The notes below the pieces were generated by a model. It was not told the DNA's origin, ran no database searches, and saw nothing but the letters and a program-made list of their open reading frames with translations. Below are positions 34,354 to 43,635 of a stretch of 64,000 nucleotides of DNA, one piece after another. The position numbers were made by a program, and so were the translations under genes. Location of the stretch: positions 17,825-81,824 of the forward strand of contig NZ_LMHV01000040.1 in NCBI RefSeq assembly GCF_001429725.1, given 5' to 3'. This DNA comes from Rhizobium sp. Root708 (GTDB lineage: Bacteria; Pseudomonadota; Alphaproteobacteria; Rhizobiales; Rhizobiaceae). How positions within the stretch are numbered: position 1 is the first letter of the stretch; every line of letters starts with the position of its first letter.

Positions 34354-34509
34354 GGCCGGTCTCCTTGCGACTTGATTAAGGTTGCCGGACTGTAACCGTT
34401 CTCGGTTAATCGGCTTTCAAGAACTATGGTTAACGAATGGTTGATTTGTCCCTCTGTCGCCCCAATCCAGGATTTTTGCGGCGACAAGAAGGCACATCCA
34501 CAGTCTTTC

Positions 34510-35820
34510 CTACTCCAGAAGCGGCGACCAGGCCGGATCCGAAGCGTATGCCGGGGTCTTGATCATCTGCTCGTTGTAGCCGGTCAGATCGATCGAGTAG
34601 AGCTGCGGACCGCCCGCACCCGCCGCCTGGCGGAAGAACATAAGGACGCGTCCGTTCGGTGCCCAGGTCGGACCTTCGTTGTGGAATCCAGTCGTCAGGA
34701 TACGTTCGCCCGAACCATCCGGCTTCATCACGCCGATCGAGAACTTGCCGCCCGACTGTTTGGTGAAGGCGATCAGATCGCCGCGCGGGGACCAGACCGG
34801 CGTGGAGTAGTTACCGTCGCCAAACGAGATACGCGTCTGGCCGGAACCGTCGGCATTCATGGCGTAGATCTGCTGGTGGCCGCCACGGTCGCTTTCGAAG
34901 ACGATACGGCCGCCGTCAGGCGAATAGGATGGCGAGGTATCGATCGCGGCCGTCGACGTCAGGCGCGTCGTCGTGCGCGAACGCAGGTCCATCGTGTAGA
35001 TGTTGGCGTTGCCTTCCTGCTGAAGGCTCATGACGACCTTCTGTCCATCCGGCGAGAAGCGCGGCGAGAAGGTCATGCCCGGGAAGTTACCGACAACTTC
35101 GCGCTGTCCGGTTTCCAGCTGCAGCAGGTAGACACGCGGCTGCTGGTTGGCGAAGGACATGTAGGTGACTTCCTGCCGGTTCGGCGAGAAGCGCGGCGTC
35201 AGGACGAGGTCGCTGCCATTGGTCAGCATGCGAACGTTGAAGCCGTCCTGGTCCATGATCGCCAGCTGGCGCTTGCGGTCCTGCTTGGTGCCGGACTCGG
35301 AAACGAAGACAACACGTGTGTCGAAGTAGCCTTCTTCACCGGTGATCTGCTTGTAGATCGCATCGGCGATGATATGGGCGACGCGGCGCCAGTTTTCCGG
35401 CTGCGTGTAGAACTGCTGGCCGGTCATCTGCGTGCCGGCAAAGGTATCCCAGAGACGGAACTCGGCGCGAAGGCGGCCATCGCTTTCCTGCGTCACACGA
35501 CCGGTGACGAGCGCCTGGGCATTGATGACCTTCCAGTCCTCGAAGCGCGGCGCGGCATCCGGATTGGAAATCTTCTCGATGAAGGCGTTCTTGTTGATCG
35601 GCGCGAAGAGACCGGAGCGCTGAAGGTCAGCAGCCACGACCTGCGACACCTGCGCGCCCATGTCACCCTGCAGAAAGTCGGTAATCGCGATCGGCAACGG
35701 CTCGACGTTGCCCTTGTTGATGTTGATTTCGACAAGCGCGTTCGCTGGCGTTGCGATAACGGCCGTCGCAACCATGCCGACGGCGACCATCAGGGCGCGG
35801 AAAAGAGAACACTTGGTCAT
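34510..35820 (-). CDS. tolB: Tol-Pal translocation protein TolB
   Basis: The 436-residue periplasmic protein has a signal peptide (1-28, cleavage near ANA-LVE), an N-terminal alpha/beta domain (to about 155) and a six-bladed propeller with repeated SPDG/SPNR WD-like units (LTPRFSPNRQEVTYM, FSPRFSPDGQKVVM, DTSPSYSPDGGRIVFES). It binds Pal and TolA. ATG 35820 (MTKCSLF) gives a normal signal peptide; ATG 35841 is also in frame, one base after the tolA stop, and no ribosome site is decisive. Confidence 0.95.
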   Translation of the reverse strand: MTKCSLFRALMVAVGMVATAVIATPANALVEININKGNVEPLPIAITDFLQGDMGAQVSQVVAADLQRSGLFAPINKNAFIEKISNPDAAPRFEDWKVINAQALVTGRVTQESDGRLRAEFRLWDTFAGTQMTGQQFYTQPENWRRVAHIIADAIYKQITGEEGYFDTRVVFVSESGTKQDRKRQLAIMDQDGFNVRMLTNGSDLVLTPRFSPNRQEVTYMSFANQQPRVYLLQLETGQREVVGNFPGMTFSPRFSPDGQKVVMSLQQEGNANIYTMDLRSRTTTRLTSTAAIDTSPSYSPDGGRIVFESDRGGHQQIYAMNADGSGQTRISFGDGNYSTPVWSPRGDLIAFTKQSGGKFSIGVMKPDGSGERILTTGFHNEGPTWAPNGRVLMFFRQAAGAGGPQLYSIDLTGYNEQMIKTPAYASDPAWSPLLE

Positions 35821-35842
35821 AGAGCACAAGCCTTTCAGCATT

Positions 35843-36973
35843 TTAAAGGGCTAGATCGCTGGGGTCGAAATTGACGATGACTTCGCCCCAGGCATCATAT
35901 TTGTCTTTGGGAAGGTTCGTGAACGGCGACGACTTCATGACGGCGCGCTTGGCACCGCTCGCCAACGCCATGCGCGTTGCCTCGTTGGTGCCGCCGATCG
36001 CTTCAACTTCGGGCGAGCCGATGATGTTGCCATCCGGGTCAAGCTTCATATGGACCTTGATGCGAACGTCGCTCGCACCTTCCATGCCTGGGATCACCGA
36101 CCAGTTGCCGGCGATCGCGCTGCGCAGCGCGTCCATCTCGCTCATCGAGAGCTTGGAACCGCCGGTCGCCTTCTTGGCGCCGAGCGACGCAACTTCGGTC
36201 GAGCTCTTGGCACCGCCGTTCGACGGGTCCTGCTTGTTCAAGAGGGCCGCGATGTCGTCGGCGTTGAAATCGCTCTGCTTCGAGGACGAGGCCTTGGCCT
36301 TTTCCTGCTTCTTGTCGGCCAGCTTCTTGTCCGTCGGCTTCTCGTCAGCCTTGGCCTTGTCCTCGGTCTTCTTTTCAGGCGGCTTTTCGGCCGGCTTCTG
36401 CTCCGGCGGCTTCACCTGTGGCTTGACGACCGGCGTCGGCACCTTGTCCGGCAGCGCTTCCGCATCCGGCTTCGGCGGCTCCGGTGTTTCCTGCGGCTTT
36501 TCCGGAGGCTTTTCGGGCGTCGGCGGCGTGATATCGGGCTTCGGCGGCGTGATCGACGCAACCTGCTGCGGCTCGACGTCCGTCTCCTCCTTCATGATGT
36601 CCTTGACCTCGTTCGGTACAGGATCATTCTGGGGAACCGGCTTCTCGGAAGCCTTCGGCGCTGCGGCAGTTTCGTTGTTGTTGGGCTTGGCGTTCGGGAT
36701 CGGCGGCGTCTTCAGGTCGACCTTGTTCTCGCCCATGTTCTCGGCGTTTTCGACGTTGGTCGGCTTGGCCGTCGGCTTCGGCGCGGGCTTTTCGCTCGGC
36801 TTGGCGGTCTTGTCACCCTGCTGCATCTGCGTCATTTCTTCGACGGGCACGAGGTCGACGGGCATCGCCTCGAAATCCTCGACCTTGAATTGCTCCGGGG
36901 AGCCGATCGAAATCAGCGCCCAGGCGAGCAATGCACAGTGCAGAGCAGCAGATGTGACGATACTGGCCTTCAT
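35843..36973 (-). CDS. tolA: TolA envelope-spanning protein
   Basis: The 376-residue protein has one N-terminal membrane segment (about 5-22), a long Pro/Lys/Glu-rich stalk (residues 45-245, with many PKP/PEKPPEKP units) and a C-terminal globular TonB/TolA-like domain (about 270-376). It carries energy from TolQ-TolR to TolB-Pal. Alphaproteobacterial TolA has a more Pro-rich, less helical stalk than the E. coli form, as seen here. It starts 8 bases after tolR. Confidence 0.93.
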   Translation of the reverse strand: MKASIVTSAALHCALLAWALISIGSPEQFKVEDFEAMPVDLVPVEEMTQMQQGDKTAKPSEKPAPKPTAKPTNVENAENMGENKVDLKTPPIPNAKPNNNETAAAPKASEKPVPQNDPVPNEVKDIMKEETDVEPQQVASITPPKPDITPPTPEKPPEKPQETPEPPKPDAEALPDKVPTPVVKPQVKPPEQKPAEKPPEKKTEDKAKADEKPTDKKLADKKQEKAKASSSKQSDFNADDIAALLNKQDPSNGGAKSSTEVASLGAKKATGGSKLSMSEMDALRSAIAGNWSVIPGMEGASDVRIKVHMKLDPDGNIIGSPEVEAIGGTNEATRMALASGAKRAVMKSSPFTNLPKDKYDAWGEVIVNFDPSDLAL

Positions 36974-36981
36974 AGCGTTTG

Positions 36982-37443
36982 CTATTGGTCCTTCTTCTGC
37001 TGCGTCACGAGGCCGATGTTCTTGTAGCCGGCACCCTGGATGCGAGCCATGACATCGGCGATCACGCCATAAGGCGCAGTCGCGTCGCCGCGAACGAAGA
37101 TGCGTTCATTGTAGCCGGTCGTTGCGATCGCCTCGAGCTTCGCTGCAATCTCTTCGGCCGGGATCGGCGTTTCCTGCAGGAAGATCTGGCCGTCGTTCTT
37201 GACCGAGATCGTGATCGGCTGCGTTTCGGAATTCAGCGCTTTCGCCTGCGTTTCCGGCAGGTCGACCGGCACGCCGACCGTCATCATCGGTGCGGCGACC
37301 ATGAAGATGATCAGAAGCACCAGCATGACGTCGACGAGCGGCGTCACGTTGATTTCGGAAATAGCGCCGCCTCTGTGGCCGCCGCGACGACGACCGCCGC
37401 GGCCACCGCCGCCTCCGCCACCGCTTGGAGCACCCATACCCAT
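36982..37443 (-). CDS. tolR: TolR energy-transducing protein
   Basis: The 153-residue ExbD/TolR protein has a Gly/Arg-rich N-terminus (about 5-26, including an eight-Gly run), a single membrane helix with the critical Asp38 (NVTPLVDVMLVLLIIFM) and a periplasmic domain. It uses proton flow with TolQ to drive TolA. The Gly-rich cytoplasmic extension is longer than in enteric TolR. It starts 23 bases after tolQ. Confidence 0.95.
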   Translation of the reverse strand: MGMGAPSGGGGGGGRGGRRRGGHRGGAISEINVTPLVDVMLVLLIIFMVAAPMMTVGVPVDLPETQAKALNSETQPITISVKNDGQIFLQETPIPAEEIAAKLEAIATTGYNERIFVRGDATAPYGVIADVMARIQGAGYKNIGLVTQQKKDQ

Positions 37444-37466
37444 ATCGTTAACTCCGTTCCCGTCGG

Positions 37467-38186
37467 TTACTGCGCGGCCTGGCGCGGCTGCAGCTTCTCG
37501 TCGATTTGTCGCGAAAGGATGGCGGAGAATTCATCCGCGAAACCTTCCATGCGGCCCGAGAGCTTGCCGGCATCGGCGGAGAACTTGTTATAGGCAATAA
37601 CCGCCGGAATAGCGGCAACAAGGCCGATCGCGGTCGCCAGAAGCGCTTCAGCGATACCCGGTGCCACGACCGCGAGGTTGGTCGACTTCGAACCGGCGAT
37701 TGCCTGGAACGAGGTCATGATACCGACGACCGTACCGAACAGACCGATGAACGGACCGGCCGAACCGATTGTTGCCAGCGAGCCGAGGCGGGCCGAAAGG
37801 CCTTCGGATTCACGAGCGAGCGTGACATCCATGGCGCGATCGATACGCATCTGCAGACCGATCGGGGAGCGCGCACCGCGCTCGAACGACTTCTTCCACT
37901 CGCGCATGGCGGCGACGAAGATCGATGCGAGGCCGGTATTGTTGCGCTCCGACAGCGTCCGGTAAAGTTCTTCCAGCGACTGGCCCGACCAGAACACCTG
38001 TTCGAACTTGTCGAACTGGCGCCGTGCGCGACCGTAAGCCAGATATTTGTCGATGACGATCGCCCAGGTCCAGACCGAGGCTGCGATGAGCCCGAGCATG
38101 ACCAGCTTGACGACGAGACCTGCCTGCATAAACAGCGACCAGAGGCTGACGTCGGCCGTTGCTGCTGCCAATCCTACTTGTTCCAT
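37467..38186 (-). CDS. tolQ: TolQ proton channel subunit
   Basis: The 239-residue MotA/TolQ/ExbB protein has three membrane segments (about 18-40, 135-155 and 175-197), the conserved SAGPFIGLFGTVVGIM and AIGLVAAIPAVIAYN. ATG 38186 (MEQVGLAAAT) is preceded by GGGGAT...GGAT; in-frame sequence up to 38321 has no better start. It is the first gene of tolQRAB; 453 bases of non-coding DNA lie between it and ybgC. Confidence 0.96.
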   Translation of the reverse strand: MEQVGLAAATADVSLWSLFMQAGLVVKLVMLGLIAASVWTWAIVIDKYLAYGRARRQFDKFEQVFWSGQSLEELYRTLSERNNTGLASIFVAAMREWKKSFERGARSPIGLQMRIDRAMDVTLARESEGLSARLGSLATIGSAGPFIGLFGTVVGIMTSFQAIAGSKSTNLAVVAPGIAEALLATAIGLVAAIPAVIAYNKFSADAGKLSGRMEGFADEFSAILSRQIDEKLQPRQAAQ

Positions 38187-38639
38187 TGATCCAAAATCCC
38201 CGAATCCAAACGCCCGGCGCTTGACCGGGCGGCACAAAGTGATCTCGCAAGAAGTGTCTGGCGGCCGCCGCCTCAAGCCCTGGTCAAGCTTCCAAGCTCT
38301 ATCCGCTTTCCTTGCCGTCAAATTTGGTCAAAGGAAGGCGTGCACCGCACAAACTCTGACAATCCGAGTAAGACACTATTATGGTTAATAGTTCGTTAGC
38401 GCCGGACTATGACAGCGGATTATCGGCGAAGATTTGTCCCTTGGATTACTTGGCCGGCTCTATTCTAGACAACCGAAACAGCGCTCATCTTGCAGCGCGC
38501 GAATTCCTTCACACAAAAGTCAAGATTTTACAAGCCTGTCTTCGTCATGCCCGCTATGCGCTACTTGCAGGTTGGAACCCGTCCCGACGTCCTGATAGAC
38601 CGGGCAGTTTGGAGCCGCTGGGCGAGCTCGCGCAACCGA
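38187..38639. other. Non-coding gap between ybgC and tolQ
   Basis: No supported gene on either strand; short frames here have no ribosome site. The stretch nearest tolQ holds a GCCCGG...CCGGGC hairpin, probably the tolQ leader. In many proteobacteria ybgC and tolQ are adjacent, so this gap probably contains a dedicated tolQ promoter. Confidence 0.5.
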
Positions 38640-39086
38640 TCAGACCTCGATCATCATCTGCTTGGCCAAACCGTCAGGCAGCCGCCGCGGACGTCCCTTG
38701 GCGTTGATGACCGCAATGATGACCTTTGCGGCGATCAGCAGCACCTCGTCCCTGCGGATTTCCTGGCTCAGCACCATCTTGGCGCCGCCGGCCTTTTCCG
38801 TCCGCGTCAGAACGGTCAGGATATCATCCATCCGCGCCGGCTGTTTGAAGTCGATTTCCATGCGGTGAACGACGAAAACCAGCCCTTCCTCGTCGGCGGT
38901 GATCAGTTCGCGCTGCTCGACGCCGAGGCAACGCAGGTAATCCGTGCGGCCGCGCTCGAGGAAATGGAGGTAGCGGGCATGATAGACGAGGCCGGAAAAA
39001 TCGGTGTCTTCGTAGTACACGCGCTGCAGAAGCCGGTGACCCTCTTCCGCGAGTTCGCCCGATATGGAAAAGCCCTTGCCAGCCAT
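38640..39086 (-). CDS. ybgC: Tol-Pal-associated acyl-CoA thioesterase YbgC
   Basis: The 148-residue hotdog-fold protein has the YbgC active-site segment RVYYEDTDFSGLVYHARYLHF, with catalytic Asp in DTDFSG, and the downstream MEIDFKQPARMDD. It hydrolyses short-chain acyl-CoA thioesters, and in enterics interacts with phospholipid enzymes. ATG 39086 (MAGKGFSI) has GGAG at the best distance; ATG 39089 and upstream starts are possible. It is divergent from the sqd operon. Confidence 0.92.
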   Translation of the reverse strand: MAGKGFSISGELAEEGHRLLQRVYYEDTDFSGLVYHARYLHFLERGRTDYLRCLGVEQRELITADEEGLVFVVHRMEIDFKQPARMDDILTVLTRTEKAGGAKMVLSQEIRRDEVLLIAAKVIIAVINAKGRPRRLPDGLAKQMMIEV

Positions 39087-39205
39087 CATTCTCTCCAGAT
39101 TTTCGGGCCTTCTTTGACCCAAGAGTTTCCAGCTTGCAAGCATTGAACAATTGTCACGCTTCCTAAGTAAATCTCGACAAGGGCACACATACGGGAGACG
39201 ACGCG

Positions 39206-40426
39206 ATGAAGATTGCAGTGATGGGCGGGGACGGATTCATCGGCTGGCCAACATCATTGCATCTCTCGGACGCGGGCCATGACCTTCACATCCTCGACAA
39301 TCTTTCCCGGCGATGGATCGATACGGAACTCGGGGTCCAGTCGCTGACGCCGATGGACTCGATCCAGGAGCGCACCCGCATCTGGCATGCCGAAACCGGC
39401 CGGCGCATCCACTTCAACCTGATCGATCTCGCCAAGGATTACGAGCTCTTGAAGAAGTGGCTCGTCGACAACCGTCCGGACGCCATCATTCATTTCGCCG
39501 AGCAGCGCGCCGCGCCCTACTCGATGAAGAGTGATCGCCATAAGAACTACACGGTCAACAACAACGTCAACGCCACGCATAATTTGCTGAACGCGCTTGT
39601 CGAGCTTCAGCTTGACGCGCATCTGATCCATCTCGGCACTATGGGCGTCTATGGCTATTCCACGGTCGGAGCCGCTATCCCCGAAGGCTATCTTCCGGTC
39701 GGGGTCGAGATCGCAAACGGCGAGACTGTCAGCCAGGAGATCCTCTATCCCTCCAATCCGGGCTCGATCTATCACATGACGAAGTGCCTGGATCAGTTGC
39801 TGTTTCACTTCTACGCCAAGAACGACTGCCTCAGGATCACCGACCTGCATCAGGGGATCGTCTGGGGCACCCACACCACACAGACACGCCGCCATCCGCA
39901 ACTCGTCAATCGCTTCGATTACGACGGGGACTACGGCACCGTGCTGAACCGCTTCCTGATCCAGGCGGCGATCGGGTATCCGCTTACCGTTCACGGCACC
40001 GGAGGCCAGACCCGAGCTTTCATCCACATTCAGGATTCCGTGCGCTGCATCGAGCTCGCGCTGAACAACCCGCCAGCGCGTGGTGCCCGCGTCGAGATCT
40101 TCAACCAGATGACGGAAACACATCGGATCCGCGATCTGGCGGAGATGATCGCCCGAATGAGCGGCGCCGAGATCGCCTGGCTGCCGAACCCGCGCAAGGA
40201 AGCCCCCGAAAACGAGTTGATCGTCAAGAACGACAAGTTCCGCAATCTGGGTCTTGATCCGATCACCCTGCAGGGCGGTCTGCTCAGCGAGATCGTCGAT
40301 GTCGCGAAGAAATTTGCCTATCGGGTCGACCGATCCCGCGTTCCCGCCGTTTCCGCCTGGACGAAAGACATTGCCGCGACGATCAACCATGATCCGGAAG
40401 GCAAGAGGCTGAAGTCCGTTTCATGA
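39206..40426 (+). CDS. sqdB: UDP-sulfoquinovose synthase
   Basis: SqdB makes UDP-sulfoquinovose from UDP-glucose and sulfite for the sulfolipid SQDG. The 406-residue short-chain dehydrogenase has the NAD motif GGDGFIGWP (residues 7-15), the catalytic Thr/Tyr/Lys set in LGTMGVYG and YHMTKCLDQ, and the SQD1-type segments RRWIDTELGVQSLTP and HFAEQRAAPYSMKSD. Identity to rhizobial SqdB is very high from memory. It starts at ATG 39206 and overlaps sqdD by 4 bases. Confidence 0.95.
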   Translation: MKIAVMGGDGFIGWPTSLHLSDAGHDLHILDNLSRRWIDTELGVQSLTPMDSIQERTRIWHAETGRRIHFNLIDLAKDYELLKKWLVDNRPDAIIHFAEQRAAPYSMKSDRHKNYTVNNNVNATHNLLNALVELQLDAHLIHLGTMGVYGYSTVGAAIPEGYLPVGVEIANGETVSQEILYPSNPGSIYHMTKCLDQLLFHFYAKNDCLRITDLHQGIVWGTHTTQTRRHPQLVNRFDYDGDYGTVLNRFLIQAAIGYPLTVHGTGGQTRAFIHIQDSVRCIELALNNPPARGARVEIFNQMTETHRIRDLAEMIARMSGAEIAWLPNPRKEAPENELIVKNDKFRNLGLDPITLQGGLLSEIVDVAKKFAYRVDRSRVPAVSAWTKDIAATINHDPEGKRLKSVS

Positions 40427-41253
40427 GTGACCTCCCGTCGCCGCGGTACGCCTACGTCACGCTCGTCACCAACAACGACTACGCCATGGGCGCCAAGGCG
40501 CTCGCCGCATCGCTCCGTCGGACGCAGACCGCCGCCGACCTCGTTGTCCTTCATACTGATGGCGTGGACCACGCAGCGCTTACGCCGCTGGCGCAGCTCG
40601 GCTGCCGGCTTGTGGCCGTCGATCACCTGCCGTTGTCAGCCGAATTCAACGAGCGGCACGCGCGCTCCATTCTCCACACTGCCGCCCCCTTCACGAAGGG
40701 ACGCAAGCCGGATTTCCACTCGCCGCTCGACAATTTCTGCAAGCTGCGGCTCTGGCAGCTGACCGAGTACGAGCGATGCGTTTTCATTGATGCCGACGCG
40801 ATCGTGCTGCGCAACATCGACAGGCTTTTCCGCTATCCGGAGTTCTCCGCTGCCCCCAACGTCTACGAATCGCTGGCCGATTTCCATCGCCTGAACTCGG
40901 GCGTCTTCGTCGCGGAACCGTCGATGGAGACGTTTCAAAGGATGCTTGAACATCTGGATCAGCCAAGCCTGTTCTGGAAGCGCACAGATCAAACATTCCT
41001 GCAGGACTTTTTCCCGGATTGGCACGGCCTGCCGGTCTACTTCAACATGCTGCAATACGTATGGTTCACCATGCCCCGGCTTTGGGACTGGCAAAGCATT
41101 TCCGTCCTGCACTACCAGTACGAGAAGCCGTGGGAGACGAATCATCCCAAGGCCGATAAACTGCGGCCGCTGATCGAGCTGTGGCATGCTTTTTATGCCG
41201 GCGATGATGTGCCGGACCTATCGACCATGGCAAACCCTGAAGAGGCAGCATGA
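40423..41253 (+). CDS. sqdD: SqdD glycosyltransferase (GT8, glycogenin-like)
   Basis: The 276-residue GT-A enzyme has the GT8 signature: N-terminal YVTLVTNNDYAMGAKALAASL, the metal-binding DADAIVLRNID (about 125) and the loop FNMLQYVWF/LHYQYEKPWE. In the sqdBDC operons of Rhodobacter and Sinorhizobium it is the proposed sulfoquinovosyl transferase. ATG overlaps the sqdB stop and its own stop overlaps sqdC, so all three are translationally coupled. Confidence 0.9.
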   Translation: MSDLPSPRYAYVTLVTNNDYAMGAKALAASLRRTQTAADLVVLHTDGVDHAALTPLAQLGCRLVAVDHLPLSAEFNERHARSILHTAAPFTKGRKPDFHSPLDNFCKLRLWQLTEYERCVFIDADAIVLRNIDRLFRYPEFSAAPNVYESLADFHRLNSGVFVAEPSMETFQRMLEHLDQPSLFWKRTDQTFLQDFFPDWHGLPVYFNMLQYVWFTMPRLWDWQSISVLHYQYEKPWETNHPKADKLRPLIELWHAFYAGDDVPDLSTMANPEEAA

Positions 41254-42143
41254 AGGTATTGGTATCGGGGGGAACGGGTCTCGTCGGACGTTATATCGTC
41301 GAAGAGCTGCTCGCCGCCGGCTATACCGTGATCATCGGCGGGCGCCATGCTCCCCTGCCCCGGTTCTTTTCCAGACCGGTCGAATTTGCCCCTCTGTCCC
41401 TCGATCCGGCGCATGACCACATCGAAGCCTTCGACGACGCCTATTTCTTCGTGCACGCAGCCCTCCATCACCTGCCCGGCAAATACCGTGGTGGCGAAGG
41501 CGACGATCCCGAGGCGTTCAAGCGCTTCAACCTTGATGGAAGCGTTCGGCTTTTCGAAGCGGCCAAGCGCGCCGGCACACGCCGCTGCATCTTCATCTCC
41601 AGCCGCGCCGCTTATGGCGAGCATGCGCCCGGCACCGTGCTGAAGGAAGGCATGCCCGACAGGCCGGAAACCCTCTACGGTCAGGTCAAGCTGGATGCCG
41701 AGCGCAGCCTTGCGCATCTTGCCGCCCCTGGTTTCGCAACAGCAAGCCTCAGGCTGACAGGAGTCTACGGCGATCTTCGTCCCAACAAATGGGACAGACT
41801 GATCGGGGACTACGTCAATGGCCGCGCGCTTCCATCGCGGGTTGGAACCGAAGTCCACGGCAAGGATGTCGGCAAGGCCGTGCGCGTGATGCTGGAGGCC
41901 GAGACGACCCGCATCTCGGGCGAGACGTTCAACGTCTCCGACATTACTCTCGATACCTGGGACATACTGGAGCATATTCGTTGGGAACGCGATTGCCTCA
42001 ACAGGCTGCCGCTCCCGGCAGACAAATCGCAGCTGACGCCGATGGATACGGCGAAAATCCGCGCGCTGGGCTGGGTGCCCGGCGGCATGCCGCTGTTCGA
42101 GCAAACCATCCATGCACTGGCCACGGACAACGGCGGCGTGTAG
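41250..42143 (+). CDS. sqdC: SqdC NAD-dependent epimerase/reductase
   Basis: The 297-residue SDR protein has the Rossmann motif SGGTGLVGRY (residues 5-14), an active-site region FISSRAAYGE and a YGQVK (Tyr/Lys) catalytic pair. SqdC is the third gene of the sulfolipid operon; its exact reaction is not settled, but deletions in Rhodobacter lead to an accumulating sulfoquinovosyl product. Starts in the ATGA overlap. Confidence 0.88.
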   Translation: MKVLVSGGTGLVGRYIVEELLAAGYTVIIGGRHAPLPRFFSRPVEFAPLSLDPAHDHIEAFDDAYFFVHAALHHLPGKYRGGEGDDPEAFKRFNLDGSVRLFEAAKRAGTRRCIFISSRAAYGEHAPGTVLKEGMPDRPETLYGQVKLDAERSLAHLAAPGFATASLRLTGVYGDLRPNKWDRLIGDYVNGRALPSRVGTEVHGKDVGKAVRVMLEAETTRISGETFNVSDITLDTWDILEHIRWERDCLNRLPLPADKSQLTPMDTAKIRALGWVPGGMPLFEQTIHALATDNGGV

Positions 42144-42209
42144 CGCCGCACAGGCCCGCGCAAGCCTGAAGTTGCAGACTGCCACGGATGGTGCAATCCG
42201 GGGAATAGT

Positions 42210-42947
42210 ATGCAAGTCGGCTCCACTTCAGCGCTCAATATCCTGCGCAACGCCTACGCGGCAGACAATCTCAGCACATCTACGGACAGCGCGAGCAGCG
42301 CCCGCCTGAAGATATTGCAGACCTCCGCGAAAGCGTTGCAGACGCTGCGCGATAGCATGACGACATCGGCGGAAGCGACGAAGGCCCGCGCTGCCCGCAA
42401 GCTGGAGGAAGCCAAGCAGCAGCTGGAAATGCTGAAAAGCGGCGGCCTCCCACCTGAAGTGGTTGCCCGGCTCGCTGCCGAACTCGCCCACAAGATCAGC
42501 GCCGCAGCCGCGGAGTTTGCCTCGGCCGTTGCCGCCAGCGCAACGGGCATGGCATCGGCGGCCAACAGCGCCGCGGCAGTTGCCGATAACGGCGCAAGCG
42601 CTGCTGGCGCTGCGGCAGAACAATCGGCAGCACCGGCAACAGAAGCATCGTCGACAAGCTCCGACGCCGACACGGCGCAAACCGAAGAGCCCGACAACGC
42701 GACTGCCGCGCGCAACGCCTACCAGAGCGTGGTCGAGGACGGAAAGCAGGCCTCATCAGGCATATCGGCCGAAGATCGCCAGACGATGGAAGAGTTCAAA
42801 TCCGTCCTGCAGGAAGTCCGCCAGCTGATGGACAAGGCGATGCGCGAGCTGCGCTCCCGCAACGGCCAGCCGGGATCGAGCACCGACACCTATCCGCTTG
42901 ACGCTCACATCGGCGCTTCGGCAATCCCTACCAGCATCACGATCTGA
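42210..42947 (+). CDS. Ala-rich coiled-coil protein of unknown function
   Basis: The 245-residue protein is cytoplasmic in composition: no signal peptide, no membrane segment. Residues 30-78 (LKILQTSAKALQTLRDSM, AARKLEEAKQQLEMLKSGG) and 195-228 (RQTMEEFKSVLQEVRQLMDK) look like coiled coils joined by a 100-residue Ala/Ser-rich stretch. The N-terminal GSTSALNILRNAY resembles proteins with flexible heads. It lies 66 bases after sqdC, same strand, so cotranscription is possible but not shown. I do not recognise the family. Confidence 0.78.
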   Translation: MQVGSTSALNILRNAYAADNLSTSTDSASSARLKILQTSAKALQTLRDSMTTSAEATKARAARKLEEAKQQLEMLKSGGLPPEVVARLAAELAHKISAAAAEFASAVAASATGMASAANSAAAVADNGASAAGAAAEQSAAPATEASSTSSDADTAQTEEPDNATAARNAYQSVVEDGKQASSGISAEDRQTMEEFKSVLQEVRQLMDKAMRELRSRNGQPGSSTDTYPLDAHIGASAIPTSITI

Positions 42948-43045
42948 CGCAGCGGGTCGGGACAAGCCGGCGAACGTCGCATTGTTGCGTTGAAATGATC
43001 GGCGAGACCGCTATCGTCAGCTGGAAAAACAGCGCGGTGGATCGC

Positions 43046-43633
43046 ATGACCCCAAAAGAACTGAAAGCTGAAATGCGGAGCGGCCGGCTTGCGCTGCGCG
43101 ACGCAATCCCCGAAGAAACCCGCATCGAGATGAGCCTCGCCATGGCCGAGCACGCCGGCGAGGCAGTGGCATTCGAGCCCGGCACCGTCGTCTCCGGTTT
43201 CCTGCCGATCCGCTCGGAGGCCGACATCCGTCCGCTGCTGGCGCGCTTCCAAGCGCGAGGCGCCAAGCTTTGCGCGCCCGCCATCCTCGACAAGCAGACG
43301 ATCGTCTTTCGCGAACTCGTGCGCGGCGTTCCGCTGGTTAGCACGGGCTTCGGCACCTCGGGGCCGCCTGATGATGCCGCTGTACTCGATCCTGATATCA
43401 TGCTGGTGCCGCTCTCCGCCTTCGATGATCGCGGCCATCGCATCGGCTATGGCGCTGGCTACTACGACCGCGCCATCGAGCGTTTGAAGCAAAAAGGCCT
43501 GCATCCCAAGCTGATCGGCATTGCATTCGACTGCCAGGAAGTGGCACATGTGCCCGATGAGTCCCACGACGTCAGCTTGGACGCCATCCTGACAGAAAGC
43601 GGGCTGCGCTTTTTTGCCTCTTGGATTGGATAG
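43046..43633 (+). CDS. 5-formyltetrahydrofolate cyclo-ligase
   Basis: The enzyme converts 5-formyl-THF to 5,10-methenyl-THF using ATP. The 195-residue protein has the ATP-binding Lys/Arg-rich N-terminus (PKELKAEMRSGRLAL) and the C-terminal RIGYGAGYYDRAIE motif (GxGxGYYDR). ATG 43046 follows GGTGG; ATG 42995 would add a non-conserved head. Its stop lies 2 bases before the YmdB gene, so they are coupled. A linked ssrS (6S RNA) gene, frequent beside this gene in other proteobacteria, is not present in the short upstream gap. Confidence 0.92.
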   Translation: MTPKELKAEMRSGRLALRDAIPEETRIEMSLAMAEHAGEAVAFEPGTVVSGFLPIRSEADIRPLLARFQARGAKLCAPAILDKQTIVFRELVRGVPLVSTGFGTSGPPDDAAVLDPDIMLVPLSAFDDRGHRIGYGAGYYDRAIERLKQKGLHPKLIGIAFDCQEVAHVPDESHDVSLDAILTESGLRFFASWIG

Positions 43634-43635
43634 CA

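Noticed and set aside
35871..37052. Long plus-strand frames opposite tolA and tolR
   Set aside because: Composition mirrors the Pro/Lys-rich TolA stalk; no ribosome site; tolA is well supported.
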